Assembly: GCF_019320115.1 (NCBI RefSeq)
Contig: NC_089591.1
Location: forward strand, 60,315,702-60,379,701
Direction of reading: 5' to 3'
Source: Miscanthus floridulus
Lineage: Eukaryota > Streptophyta > Magnoliopsida > Poales > Poaceae
Length of the DNA: 64,000 nt
Positions within the stretch are counted from its first letter, which is position 1. Every line of letters begins with the position of its first letter. The notes under the pieces are model-generated. The model made no database searches. It was given only the letters and a program-made list of their open reading frames with translations, and was not told where the DNA came from. Position numbers and translations under genes: made by a program. Of the stretch, positions 22,812-33,518 are shown piece by piece.

Positions 22812-23941
22812 TGCACCCCCACTCATATGACATGCCTCTCCTTCGAGCAATCCAAGGTAAAAGTTGATTGGCATGGCATACATCTTTGCTAAGGACATGT
22901 TTAGTGCATCTAGTCATATTTTCAATCTTATTAGGACCTTTCAAGTGGTTCTATTTTATTAGGCTCATTCATGAAAATCAAATGATTTTGATGTCTATAT
23001 GGTATCACTATTGCTTCTATGCTTGACTTAATCTAGTGATGGCATATGACATGTTTATGGGCTTGTAAACCTAGTGTTTAATCTAGAAAATAAACTATAA
23101 GTGTTTAACTCAACATGGTACAAGATAACCCTTATTTGGAGGTGTGAATAAGCTTGTCCTTGGATCAAACCGAGTTAAATATCTTTGAGAAATAATCTAG
23201 ATTAGACCAAATTTGGGAAAATGATCCTCACCACATTGATGGACATTAATAATCTCGACCCTACAAGTAATGTTATCTATATTTAGAACCTTTGTGGTCA
23301 TTGATGACAAAGGGGGTGAGAAACAAAGATAAGGGAAAGAAATATCTTAAAGAGAAAGAAACATATGATATCTTGATATATGACATAGGGGGAGAGATAT
23401 TACAAAGGAAAGGGATCAGCTAAAATTTTGAGCACACAAGTAGGGGGAGCAAGCTCATGAACTTGTATGGTGCATTTGAATGTGCATTTCATATGTTTGC
23501 TTGCATGGCACAAGTAGTAAATTTACACATCCATGCTTGCGTGATGTATGATTAGTTGTAAGATTGAATGATGAAATGAAATCACTAGATAACCTTCATG
23601 TCAAGTATTGTTTCCAAGTGGTATTGAGCTAACCATGGTGCTAAGGATGGTATATTGGTGCACTCCAATTGGTATCACGCTTCAAAGGTCCATCTCTTAT
23701 ACCTTAACATCATATGGTAGACATTGACTCCTATATTTCCTATCTAAGCATATTTGCAAGCTATAATCCAAACTCTTAGCACATATGTAGGGGGAGCAAT
23801 TGCTACCATTTGGGGTTTATGAAACTTGTCCATATCCTTTTACACATGGTAAATATGCTTGGACAAGCAACATGGATTCAATTGAATTTCAATTCATATC
23901 TTTATGTAAAGGTTGTCATCAATTACCAAAAAAGGGGAGAT
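22812..23941 (+). other. Element B 3' spacer with serial polypurine tracts
   Basis: Non-coding. Besides the terminal polypurine tract before the LTR (about 23926-23941), several similar words occur: GACAAAGGGGGTGAG (about 23309), ATAGGGGGAGAG (about 23388), GTAGGGGGAGC (about 23441) and GTAGGGGGAGC (about 23788). Element A has matching words in its own 3' region. Confidence 0.6.
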
Positions 23942-25742
23942 TGAAAGCTCTAGTTTGGTTTTGGTGAATTGATGAAACCCTAAGTGCTAACCTAGTTTAT
24001 CAAGTGATCATGAGATAGGTAGCACACTCCAAGTGGTGAAGCAAATGAAGATCATAGCATGATGATGATGACACCATAATGATGATTAAGTGCTTGGACT
24101 TGGAAAGAAGAAAGAGAAAAACAAAAAGCTCAAGGCAAAGGTATAAACCATATGAGCTATTTTGTTTTGGTGATCAAGACACTTAGAGAGTGTGATCATA
24201 TTTAGGTTTGATAGCCGTACTATTAAAAGGGGTGAAACTCGTATCGGAATGCGGTTATCAAAGTGCCACTAGATGCTCTAACTTATTGCATATGCATTTA
24301 GGATCTAGTGGAGTGCTAACACCCTTGAAAATGTTTATAAAAATATGCTAACACATGTGCACAAGGTGATACACTTGGTGGTTGGCACATTGGAGCAAGG
24401 GTGGAGAAGTTAGAAGTGAAATGGAGTTGGTCGAAATGATGCTGGCGTCGGTCAACTGACCGGACGCTGGGTCACTCTGCGACTGAACGCTGAAAGGCTA
24501 CGTCCGGTCATGTTGTCGGTCGGCACAGTGCTTAGGGTTAAGCATCGAACACTGGGCTGTGTCCGGTCAAGCATGATCGGACGCGTTCGGTCGGCAAAAT
24601 CATGTTTTGGACCCTTACTGTAAACGACCGGACGCTGAGGGTCCAGCTTCCGGTCAGCTCTGTCGAAGCATCCGGTCAACTTATCGACCATTGAGATCAA
24701 ACGTTCACTGTTGAACGTAGGAGACACGTGGACGCCATCGGGCGACTAGACGCTAAGGAGCAGCATCCGGTCAGTTGGACCGGAGCGTCTGGTCAGCCCG
24801 TGTTATGCCCAGTGAAGGGGTATAACGGCTCTATTCCGATGAGGCTTCTATTTAAGCCCCATGGCCGGCTGTAGGTCAACATCTTTGGCCATTTTCATTG
24901 ACATAGCAACCTTGTGAGCTAAGCCAAAGCACTTCCACTCATCTCCATCATTGATTCATCATCATAGTGAGATTGGGAGTGATCCAAGTGCATTGCTTGA
25001 GTGATTGCATCTAGAGACACTTGGTGTTCGTGTTTTTGCTGTGGATTTCGCTTGTTACTCTTGGTGGTTGCCACCACCTAGATGGCTTGGAGCAGCGAGG
25101 ATCGTTGAGCGGAGGGTGGTGATTGTCTCCGGCTCCGATCGTGATGATTGTGAGGGGTTCTTGACCTTTCCCCAGTGGAGCGCCAAAAGGTACTCTAGTA
25201 GATTGCTCATGGCTTGTGTGATCCTCATCTTGTGTTGGTTGTGCGGCACCCTATTGAGGGTTTGGTGTGTGAAGCCAATTAGCGCGTGAACCTCCAAGTG
25301 AGTGAATCGCCACAACGAGAACTAGCTTGCCAGCAAGCAAGTGAACCTCGGTAAAAATCATTGTGTTCATCATTGATTCCAAGGTGATTGGTCTTCATTG
25401 TTATTCATCCTTATGATTGATTGGATCATTCATCTACACGGCGGTATAACCCTCTTGATCACTCTCCTTACTTTACCGCATATTAGTTGACAAGCTCTTT
25501 AGTGTAGCTAGTTGTGAGAGCTTGCTTGCTTGGTTGGTGTGGCTCTTTAGTTAGTCTTTGAGAGCACACTAACATAGGGTAGTGTCCAAGCTTTTGTGTG
25601 AATCGACACTATCTAAACTAGAATTATGGTAGGTGGCTTGCATTTTGAATAGGCTAGCGCAACACTTGCTTCGCCTCATAATTGTCTAACTATTTTGTTA
25701 AGTGTTGTTGTAGAAATTTTATTAGGCTATTAGGACCTTTCA
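23942..25742 (+). repeat. 3' LTR of element B
   Basis: Very similar to the 5' LTR, including the GACCGGACGCTG words and the TATTTAAGCCCC promoter. It lacks about 18 bp (CACCCCCCTCTAGCC and neighbours) close to its 3' end and begins with the canonical TG. Confidence 0.9.
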
Positions 25743-26317
25743 CCGTCATCTTCTTCCTCACCTAGGGCGATCGAGGACTTCACCAAGAAGAAGGAGAGAA
25801 GGAGATCGCATTGGAGAAGGCTTGCATCAAGATTGAAGGCCCAGGGACTTGGATTTCTCATCGCCTTCTCATCTCTCCTCTCAAGGTACCCTAATCATGG
25901 ACCTCGTCTGATCTACATGGTCAATGCATGATTTTGAAATTCCTTCGGTCAATATGCTACATTGGTGATATAGAAGCAATGCCCAAAGCTTGGAATTGAT
26001 CCATGATGGTTTGAATATAGGAACCCTATTTAGGGTTGCTGGACGCCCATATCGGACATGTCCGGTATGCTACCGGACGTGTCCGGTATGGCCCAGCAGA
26101 GCAGGCTCTCCGCTCTCCTTTAATTCAATCCTATCCTAGAATTGTTTGTTAGGCTTAGCTTCTTTTGTATCTACGTTTTGCAAACTTTTTGATAGTTGTA
26201 TGTCAAGATGATTGTAAAACCTTGGATAAAAGAATCTATGTCTAATTACAATTCGAGAATAAGCTATGGGCATGTATCTAAAATTCTATGGAAATCTTTG
26301 GATACAGGACAACAGCC
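25743..26317 (+). other. Element A internal spacer after nested element B
   Basis: Element A resumes here. It contains ATATCGGACATGTCCGGTAT followed by TACCGGACGTGTCCGGTATG (26049-26092). No coding sequence is seen before the ATG at 26318. Confidence 0.5.
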
Positions 26318-28146
26318 ATGAGTGGACAACAGGAGCCGAGGTCCCAGCACAGGCATGATCCAGCACTTGAGAAGTACAAGAAGGCAAGACAGGAAATGCA
26401 TCCTAGATTCAAGCCGACTAGTAGGAGGTCTACTAGGGCTACCTCTAGTGCAGCAGCTTAGTATGTAGAGGGGTCCAGGAGCTCTTCTTCTGACATAGAC
26501 ACTGATGAGTTCAGAGTGGAGTCTAGAGAATAAAGAAAGAGGAAGAGCACTGACAGAGGATCAGATGGTGATAGCTCAGATGAGGAGCAGGAGATTGAGG
26601 AGGAGGAGCTAGTTCCTCCTGTTCAGCACCAGCTTAGTCAGGGTATGCATTATGGACTTCTTGAGACACGTTTGCCCAATGTGCCCTCTTATGTTCCTAG
26701 AGTTGACTACATGGGAATGGGTATGACTAGGAGAGCTAGAGATGAGCGAAGGGTTGATCTGAGGGGCTTACCTAAGGTTCAGTATGATCACCGCTTCCAG
26801 ACAGCTTTTCACCTGGACTTCTACTCTAGTGTGATTCTCACCAGGAACCCAGTTATAGCTAGGTCTTAGTGGGTTGACTGGTAGTACATTATAGAGTTGT
26901 AGAAGGCCTCAGTTGATCATGCCATTGCTATTTGCCAACGCACTAGGGTTTATGAGATCATGGAGTTCCATCATGACTAGAACACAGAGGTAGTAGCTCA
27001 GTTTTATGCTACTCTGTTCATTGAGGAGGATGAGAGGCAGATGCACTGGATGCTTGAGGGTCAGTGGTACAGTGTTGACTATGATGTTTTTGCCACTCAC
27101 CTTGGTTTTCAGAGGATGACCTCCAGAGGGATAGGATCCACACCGAGTAGGTGTTACCTCTTGAGCAGCTCGCCTATATGTATCCACCAGGAGGTGAGAG
27201 AGGAGTAGTGGGGAAGGTTCTAGGTCTTCACCCTATCTACAGATACCTAGATAGGATGTTTAGGAAGACTATTGACTATAAGGGTGGAGACAAGGGCAAC
27301 ATTACTGATTATTCTAGGAACCTACTCCACATGATGGCTCCTGATTCTCAGCCTTTCAGCGTATTTGACTTCATTTGGTCCAAGATCAAGAGTGTGGGAG
27401 AGAGACCCCTCAAGGGCTATGGTTTTGATCCTTATATCATGCATATGATTGAGCAGGTGACAGGGCACACATTCGAGTATGATAAGATTCACAAGGCTCT
27501 AAAGATTGTTGCAGATCTACCTAAGACAGGGTTACCTCCAGCAGGACTAGGAGGAGTAGTAGCAGCACCAGAGGCAGATGCACCTGGGAGTGGTGCACTA
27601 GCAGGAGCTTCACCTCCACCACGTGCTCCTTCATGTTCTACTTCATGCCATGGCAGTCCTCCCTTGCCTATTCATAGGCTTTTCAGCTCCATATTTGGGA
27701 TGTGCTGGGACATCTAGACCCGATAGTAGAAGGAGAGGGAGGCTAGGAGGAAGGACACTCAAACCTTAAAGCAAATTGCTTCTAGGCTTGAGCTTGATCC
27801 TCCTAGGTCTCCACTATCAGATGAGGCAGCTAGTGAGCCTGAGACTGAGGAGCAGCAGCAGGCCAGATACGATAGAGAGTACGCTAAGTTCCTTCAGAGA
27901 CAGCAGCAGCAAGCACCTAAGCACCCTAACACTCTACCACTTCAGGCTTGAGTGCCTACTCACTCTCAGCCATGTCCTAGCACCGCAGATGACTATGCTT
28001 CAGATTGGTGGAGTGACCTGACAGGTGGTGGTGGCTACTACGGCTCTGGTGGCTATGACCCATCTGGTGCGGGTGGTTCTCATCCAGCTGGTGTTTCATG
28101 CTCAGATGACGAGGATGCTGGTCGAGATGATGATGATGATGAGTGA
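26318..28146 (+). pseudogene. Second ORF of element A (plant Transposase_32-like protein)
   Basis: The product begins MSGQQEPRSQHRHDPALEKY. A basic/acidic N-terminal region is followed by a domain resembling the 'putative plant transposon protein' family. Visible segments are VVAQFYATLFIEEDERQMHW, VFATHLGF, LAYMYPPG, GGDKGNITDYSRNLLHMM and YDPYIMHMIEQVT-like text. The C-terminus is Gln-rich, then Gly/Tyr-rich, then a run of Asp. Many TAG codons interrupt it (26459, 26867 and a cluster to 26980, then 27716, 27724). One frameshift lies between about 27110 and 27150. Proteins of this kind occur in gag-only grass retrotransposons; their role is unknown. Confidence 0.65.
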
Positions 28147-28810
28147 TCTCAGCTTTCCATGATAGCTTGTAGCCCCTTTGTCCTTAGTATGTCATTATTG
28201 GACCTTTGTGGTGATAGATGACAAAGGGGGAGAGGGACTGATTAAAGCTTCAGGATAGTTTCATTTGCTTATCTTTATACCTAAAGATATGTACTGCAGG
28301 TTGTAGTTTCTTGTTTTTGAGCTTCATTGATGTATCTTGGATTTGAGATAGATTGTATCTTGTGAGAGATGAGACTTATGCTTTATCTATATATCTCTTA
28401 AGACATGATCTTTATTTATATATTAGTGGCTTGTGGACTTGAGAAAATGTGTAATGAGTGCTATGTGTGAATTACATGTGTTATATTTATTTTCATAAGG
28501 ACTATGCATGCTAGAATGAAAATATTTGATGTGATGCCTTTATATTTATTCTTGTGTGATATATCTTGTCATATGCATCACGGTTTCACTTTGTCACACA
28601 CACATGCACCCCACGAATGCAATGATTTAGGGGGAGTCTCCTATATGTTTTAGTATGTGCAATTGACATTTGAGGTCATTTTGTGAATTCTAATCATAAG
28701 CACATATTAAGGGGGGGCCTCTCATAAATCATTGAACCCAAAAGTTTAAATATTTATATTCTTTTCTAAGCTTTAATTAAGTTGTCATCAATCACCAAAA
28801 AGGGGGAGAT
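28147..28810 (+). other. Element A 3' spacer and polypurine tract
   Basis: It holds CTTTGTGGTGATAGATGACA followed by AAGGGGGAGAG (about 28203-28233), matching CTTTGTGGTCATTGATGACA plus AAGGGGGTGAG in element B. More polypurine words lie at 28630 and 28710. The terminal tract AAAAAGGGGGAGAT (28797-28810) directly precedes the 3' LTR. Confidence 0.75.
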
Positions 28811-31027
28811 TGAAAGTGCATCTAGCTCTTTAGTGGGTTTTGGATGATTCAATGACAACGTGATTAAAGGACTAACCCATTTGCTAAGTGTGGATAGGTA
28901 ATAGGTTATCTCATAGGTACTTAATGAAAGCCAAAATGATGTGTTGTTGTATAAGCTATCTAGTTCAAGCACAAGACAACAATGCAAATGGAATTCATGC
29001 AAAGGCTTATTTATTGTGGGATTTCCGTGTACTATGTGAAAGCAAGCTTGTAAGAATTAATTAATGAGACATAAGGGATTGCATATGGATTGGTCTCATA
29101 TTTGAAGCTTGCTAAATTGAAATGAAAAAGATAACAATACATGAATGGATGATTCAATACAAGATGTGATTTGATGGCTTGAGATGGTGAAGATAGCAAG
29201 GAAAGGCTTCGAGGTACTAAGCAAGGGTGAAGGGCAAGCGATGGCTTGGCGGCCGAAGAACCTAGCTAGGGTGAAGAAGGAAGTACTTGCATTTAGTTGA
29301 GGTACTAATCAAGCTATGATGTTCATGTTTATGTGGAGGATCAAATCACTATTGGAGTGTTTGATGGAAGTGACTTGATACATTTGGGATTATTCAAATT
29401 TGATTAATGGAATCAAGTCACATGCTCAAGATGGCTATGCTCAAGTGAAAAGATCTATATCAACATGTTGGCACCCTCACTTGATGAAGATTGGAATACA
29501 TGGCTTCGTTTGAAAGAGATCAACTCAAAAGGTTTAACTTTGTTATACTTTCAATTTTGAGTTAATAGAAATGCCGTACTATTAAGAGGGATGCATCATG
29601 TTGATAGATAATGTTTCATAAGTGCTCAAGCCAACCCATATGAGTTTTGAGTATTTGAGCGACAAAAGAGCTAACTTTATTTTTGCTGGTCTGGCAATAC
29701 CGGACGTGATACCGGACGTGTTTGGTATTTACCCAGCAGTGCTAAAACTATTGTTCTCAGGTTGGTTCGTCGGGAGTCCCGACATGGGTCGGGAGTTCCG
29801 ATGTCTCGTACTCTAACTGACTTGGAGGGTTCACTGTCTTGGTCATACCGAACGTGTCTGGTATGGATGGCCAGAGGCCAACGGCTAGTTTTCAAATGCC
29901 TTGAGGGTCGGGAGTTTCGACGGTCAGAAGTCCTGGCATATGTTGGGAGTTCTGACACCTTGCTTACTTTGACTCGGTTACATAGTTTTCAAATATACTA
30001 AGTCAGGAGTTCCGATGCCTCACAACTTCACTGTAACTTAGTTACCGTTGGAGCAGTGTAAGTCATACCGGACGTGTCCGGTATGCATACCAAACGTCCG
30101 GTATGGCAACGGCTATAAAATGGCTAGTTTTTCAAGGGGGCTATAAATACCCCCAGGCCTGCACCTTTGGAGGCTGCTGATTCTGCTGACATACACACAC
30201 GTTTTTGAGCCTTGCCAACTCTCCTAAACCCTCTCTTAGCGAGTGTGTGATACAAATTGCAAAATCCATTTGTGGGTTAAGAGAGAATTTGAAAAAGAGA
30301 GCAAGCCACCACTTGAGCACTTGTGCATATTGTCAATCTCGTGATTCACATTTGTTACTCTTGGACTCTTTGGTCCTAGACAGTTAGGCGTCGCCGGAGA
30401 GCACTCAAGAGATTGTGGTGTGCCACGGAAAGTTTGTAACGGTCGATTCCGTCGCCTCAGAATCATTTAGTGGAAGGAGGAAAAGGAGTTGGAAAAGACT
30501 CCAGCTAGAGTGACCTTCATGGTACCCTCTAGGGCTGACCTTTGCTGGGTCGCCCGCAGCCCCCTCAACGGAGAGTAGGACTCGAACGAGTCTAAACTTC
30601 GGTAAAACAAATATCGTGTCTCAATTCGCATTTCATTTGATATTTGTGTTGCTCCAGCTCTTGTGCAAGTTCTCTGTGAGTATTGATATCTCTAGTAGAT
30701 ACCTGCAGTTTGGTTTGAAGATAGAAATCGAAAGGAGCAAGTTCGGGGCTGTTCTGCAGAAACCGTGCATACCGGACACGTCCGGTATTAGAGCTCTGTG
30801 CTGAAAATATTTATTCACAGTTCTAACTTTGTGTTGCAGGGTTGTAGCTTCTAGATATATTCTTTATCCCTTGTACACTGTGTGGCTAACTTGTGAGGGG
30901 TGGTATTACTCTTATTTAGAGTTTCTAATTTGAAAACTCCCTTTACTAATTGTTTCCGCATTTAAAGGTGTTAATTTTCAGAAACGCCTATTCACCCCCC
31001 TTCTAGGCGGCATCCTAGGTCCTTTCA
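28811..31027 (+). repeat. 3' LTR of element A
   Basis: TGAAAGTGCATC...GGTCCTTTCA, flanked on the right by the target duplication CAATA. It carries the same dyads (for example about 29711-29730, 30064-30083 and 30768-30787) and the TATA palindrome near 30138. It has fewer GTCGGGAGTTCCGAC units than the 5' LTR. Confidence 0.92.
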
Positions 31028-32804
31028 CAATAGAGGGGAGGAATATCATCAGTAGCTCACTGCATGTTACCTTGCCCGTCGTATATTGGGGCTCGTTGAT
31101 GACAATAATGACAACTCAGTGTCTTCTTTATAACAGTCCATATCTAGATTCGTTAAGTATGATGTGACGTACAGAAAGGCTTGGCATGCTAAGCAAATTG
31201 CTCTAGTGATTCGATGGGGTACTTGGGAGGAAGCGTACAACGAGGTGCCCCGCATCTTATGTGTAATGCATTACTATAACCCTAGCTTGAAATGGTTTGT
31301 GGACATCGGAGGGATGTTTTTTCAGGACCCATTGATGCATGTCCTCTATCGTGTGTTCTGGTCGTTCGCGCAAATGGAACATGCATTCCAGTTTTGGCGG
31401 CGAGTCGTACTTGTTGATGGCACTTTCCTGATAGGAAAGTACAGGGGCACCTTGATCATGGCTGCTGCTGTTGATTCCGAGGACCAGATAGTACCCATAG
31501 CTTTTGCTTTAGCAGAGGGAGAGAACAATGAATTGTGGTCATGGTTCATGCGGCTTCTACGTGTGCAAGTGCTTGGCCCAACTCGCACTATATGTTTGAT
31601 CTCGGACCGTCACGCAGGGCTTCTTAATGCTGTAGCTGAGCATATAGATGGGTTCCCATCTCTAGTACATAGATGGTGCATGAGACACTTTGCCGCTAAT
31701 TTCTAGCGGTGTCAGCGGAAGCAGGAGGTATGTGATAAGGTAAAGGCTCTATGTTGTGTACGTATAGAGCACCAGTTCAAGGAGATAAAGAGAGAACTAG
31801 ACAAGATAGTAAATGCAGCAGGAAAGGCCTGGTTAGAGGCGTAGATGGAATAGAAGACTTAGTGGGTGTTAGCATATGACGAGGGGGGTTTCAGGTATGG
31901 CAACATGACCACTAACTCCTCGGAGTCCTTCAACCATGTATTCACTGGAGTTCGATCGTTGCCTGTGTCTGGAATTGTTGAGTTATCCTTTCATAAGTGC
32001 AACGAATATTTTGTGAAGAGGTGGGAACTTGCGCAGAGGAATATAGCTGAGCAGGGGCATTTTGGAAAGGCCGGAGCTGAACATTTGAAGGAGGCCGAGG
32101 AATTGGCCAAGCAGCACACCGCCAAGCCGTATGGACCCCGCCGCCATATTTTTAGTGTACGGGGCAAGGGTGGCACAAGCTTGGGCGGCAAACGTTATGG
32201 TGGATGAAACTACCGAGTTGATCTTGAAAAGGTAGAGTGTAGTTGCAATGTCCCTCAGATCATACATGCCCCTTGCTCTCATATGATCACGGTCTGTAGG
32301 GTTCATGGGTACAACTATGAGGATCTGCCATATATGTCACCCTTGTATCTCTATTCAAACACCGTTAGTATTTGGGAGATGAGCTTCGAGCCATACCTTG
32401 ACCCGACACAGTGGCCACCTTATAATGGTTATGACTACGTGTTGCATCTGGATCTAATAAAGGTAGAGAAGGGTAGGAGGAAGAAGAAGCGACTCAAGGG
32501 GGACATGGACGCTATGAGAGGGTACAACGAAGACATGTACGGTGGGGGAGACTTCAACGAGACCCGTGGCAGGAATCTTTGCTCCGTTTGCAAACAATTT
32601 GGTCACAAGGCTAGTCGGCATAGAAGACGAGGGCAGCAGGTGATTTCAAATTGTGTTCGTATTGCATAACAAGTAGTTCAAATTTTGCAATGCTATATAA
32701 TGTTAATCTGAATATTGTTAATTTGAATACTCTAACCCTTTGTTTATCAATTTGAAACAGGATGGCCCCTCCCACGCCGCACCAGCTGTACCCCCTTCTT
32801 GAGG
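31028..32804 (+). pseudogene. MULE (MURA-type) transposase, catalytic and C-terminal part
   Basis: Continuation of the gene cut at 9818. The MULE DDE domain shows VVLVDGTFLIGKYRGTL, LISDRHAGLLNAV and HRWCMRHFAANF. TTNSSESFN and a SWIM zinc finger (CSCNVPQIIHAPCSH) follow, then a CCHC knuckle (CSVCKQFGHKASRH) near 32580-32625. All of 31029-32640 stays in one frame but with stops, for example at 31704 (Trp expected), 31842, 31851 and 32206. A likely GT-AG intron lies at 32641-32760 (CAG/GTGATT to ACAG/GATGG), with a short last exon to about 32804. Inactive copy. Confidence 0.9.
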
Positions 32805-33518
32805 TGGAGTACGATGACCCTCTTCTTCCACCGGACGACGAGGTTTCCAAGAGGCGTTCGAGGGATCTTTACATTCATGGGACTTAGTTCATTACGTCGA
32901 ACTTATGTTGAACGAATATTGTCGTTGAAAACTTGCAGACTCATAAACCAATGAAAATGTTATGTGGCAACTTATCATCCATTTATTTGCTTCATGTTCG
33001 TTTCAACTTGCGCACGGTCGCGGCAGCACTTGTACAACACAGACAACAACTCAATTGAAGTTGTATGTTTCCTTTTCCGTGTCACTCCCACGCCGTGGTC
33101 TATGGCGCGTCACTGATGCATCGTGGACTCTGGCGTGGCAGAACCTGGGCTATAGCGCGACCGAACCAGTGGGCTAAGGCATTGTATTTGAGATAATTTC
33201 ACCCGATTACGTTTGTTTTAGAAATTTTGAACGCATGATACAAACAGATGTGATCACTTAAGATCAATCATGGGTAATCCGAGTACATGATACATGGGTA
33301 CAATACATCAATAGTTTAAATAGAATATAAGACAACACAATGAAATTTCTACTACATAGCTACATTGATCATTAATAAAGCATGGAACTAACAGACGACG
33401 TAATCAAAAACCCTCAGTCAGAAACATACTGAGTAAGCAACTTGTTGTCCGAGTACCAATCCTCAACCACAATCCTATTGTTGTGGCTAAGCTCACCTAC
33501 ATTGCCCTGATCTGTCTT
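32805..33518. other. MULE inter-gene region
   Basis: AT-rich DNA between the converging transposase and GRF genes. It includes a GC-richer patch with CACGCCGTGGTCTATGGCGC (33090-33110). It probably holds both 3' UTRs. No coding region was recognised. Confidence 0.5.

Larger units (their letters stand above)
15615..25742 (+). mobile_element. LTR retrotransposon B: SIRE/Maximus-like copia, decayed
   Basis: The LTRs are 15615-17433 (1819 bp) and 23942-25742 (1801 bp), starting T(A/G)AAAGCTCTAG and ending GGACCTTTCA. The target duplication is CCGCC/CCGTC (15610-15614 and 25743-25747, one mismatch). The primer site AGTGGTATCGGAGC follows the 5' LTR; the polypurine tract AAAAAAGGGGAGAT precedes the 3' LTR. 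Gag and a copia-order pol (protease, integrase, reverse transcriptase, RNase H) are present but interrupted by stops and frameshifts. It is nested in the internal region of element A. The SIRE/Maximus assignment rests on the long LTRs, the large gag and the WVPK motifs. Confidence 0.92.
9819..31027 (+). mobile_element. LTR retrotransposon A: gag-only copia-type, non-autonomous
   Basis: The LTRs are 9819-12088 (2270 bp) and 28811-31027 (2217 bp). Both begin TGAAAGTG and end CCTTTCA, and a perfect 5-bp target duplication CAATA flanks the element (9814-9818 and 31028-31032). The primer site TTGGTATCAGAGCGAGG follows the 5' LTR, and a polypurine tract AAAAAGGGGGAGAT precedes the 3' LTR. The internal region has a gag with zinc knuckles and a second plant-specific ORF. 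No protease, integrase or reverse transcriptase belongs to A itself; the pol in this span belongs to nested element B. Without B it is about 11.1 kb. It sits inside the MULE transposase gene. Confidence 0.92.
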
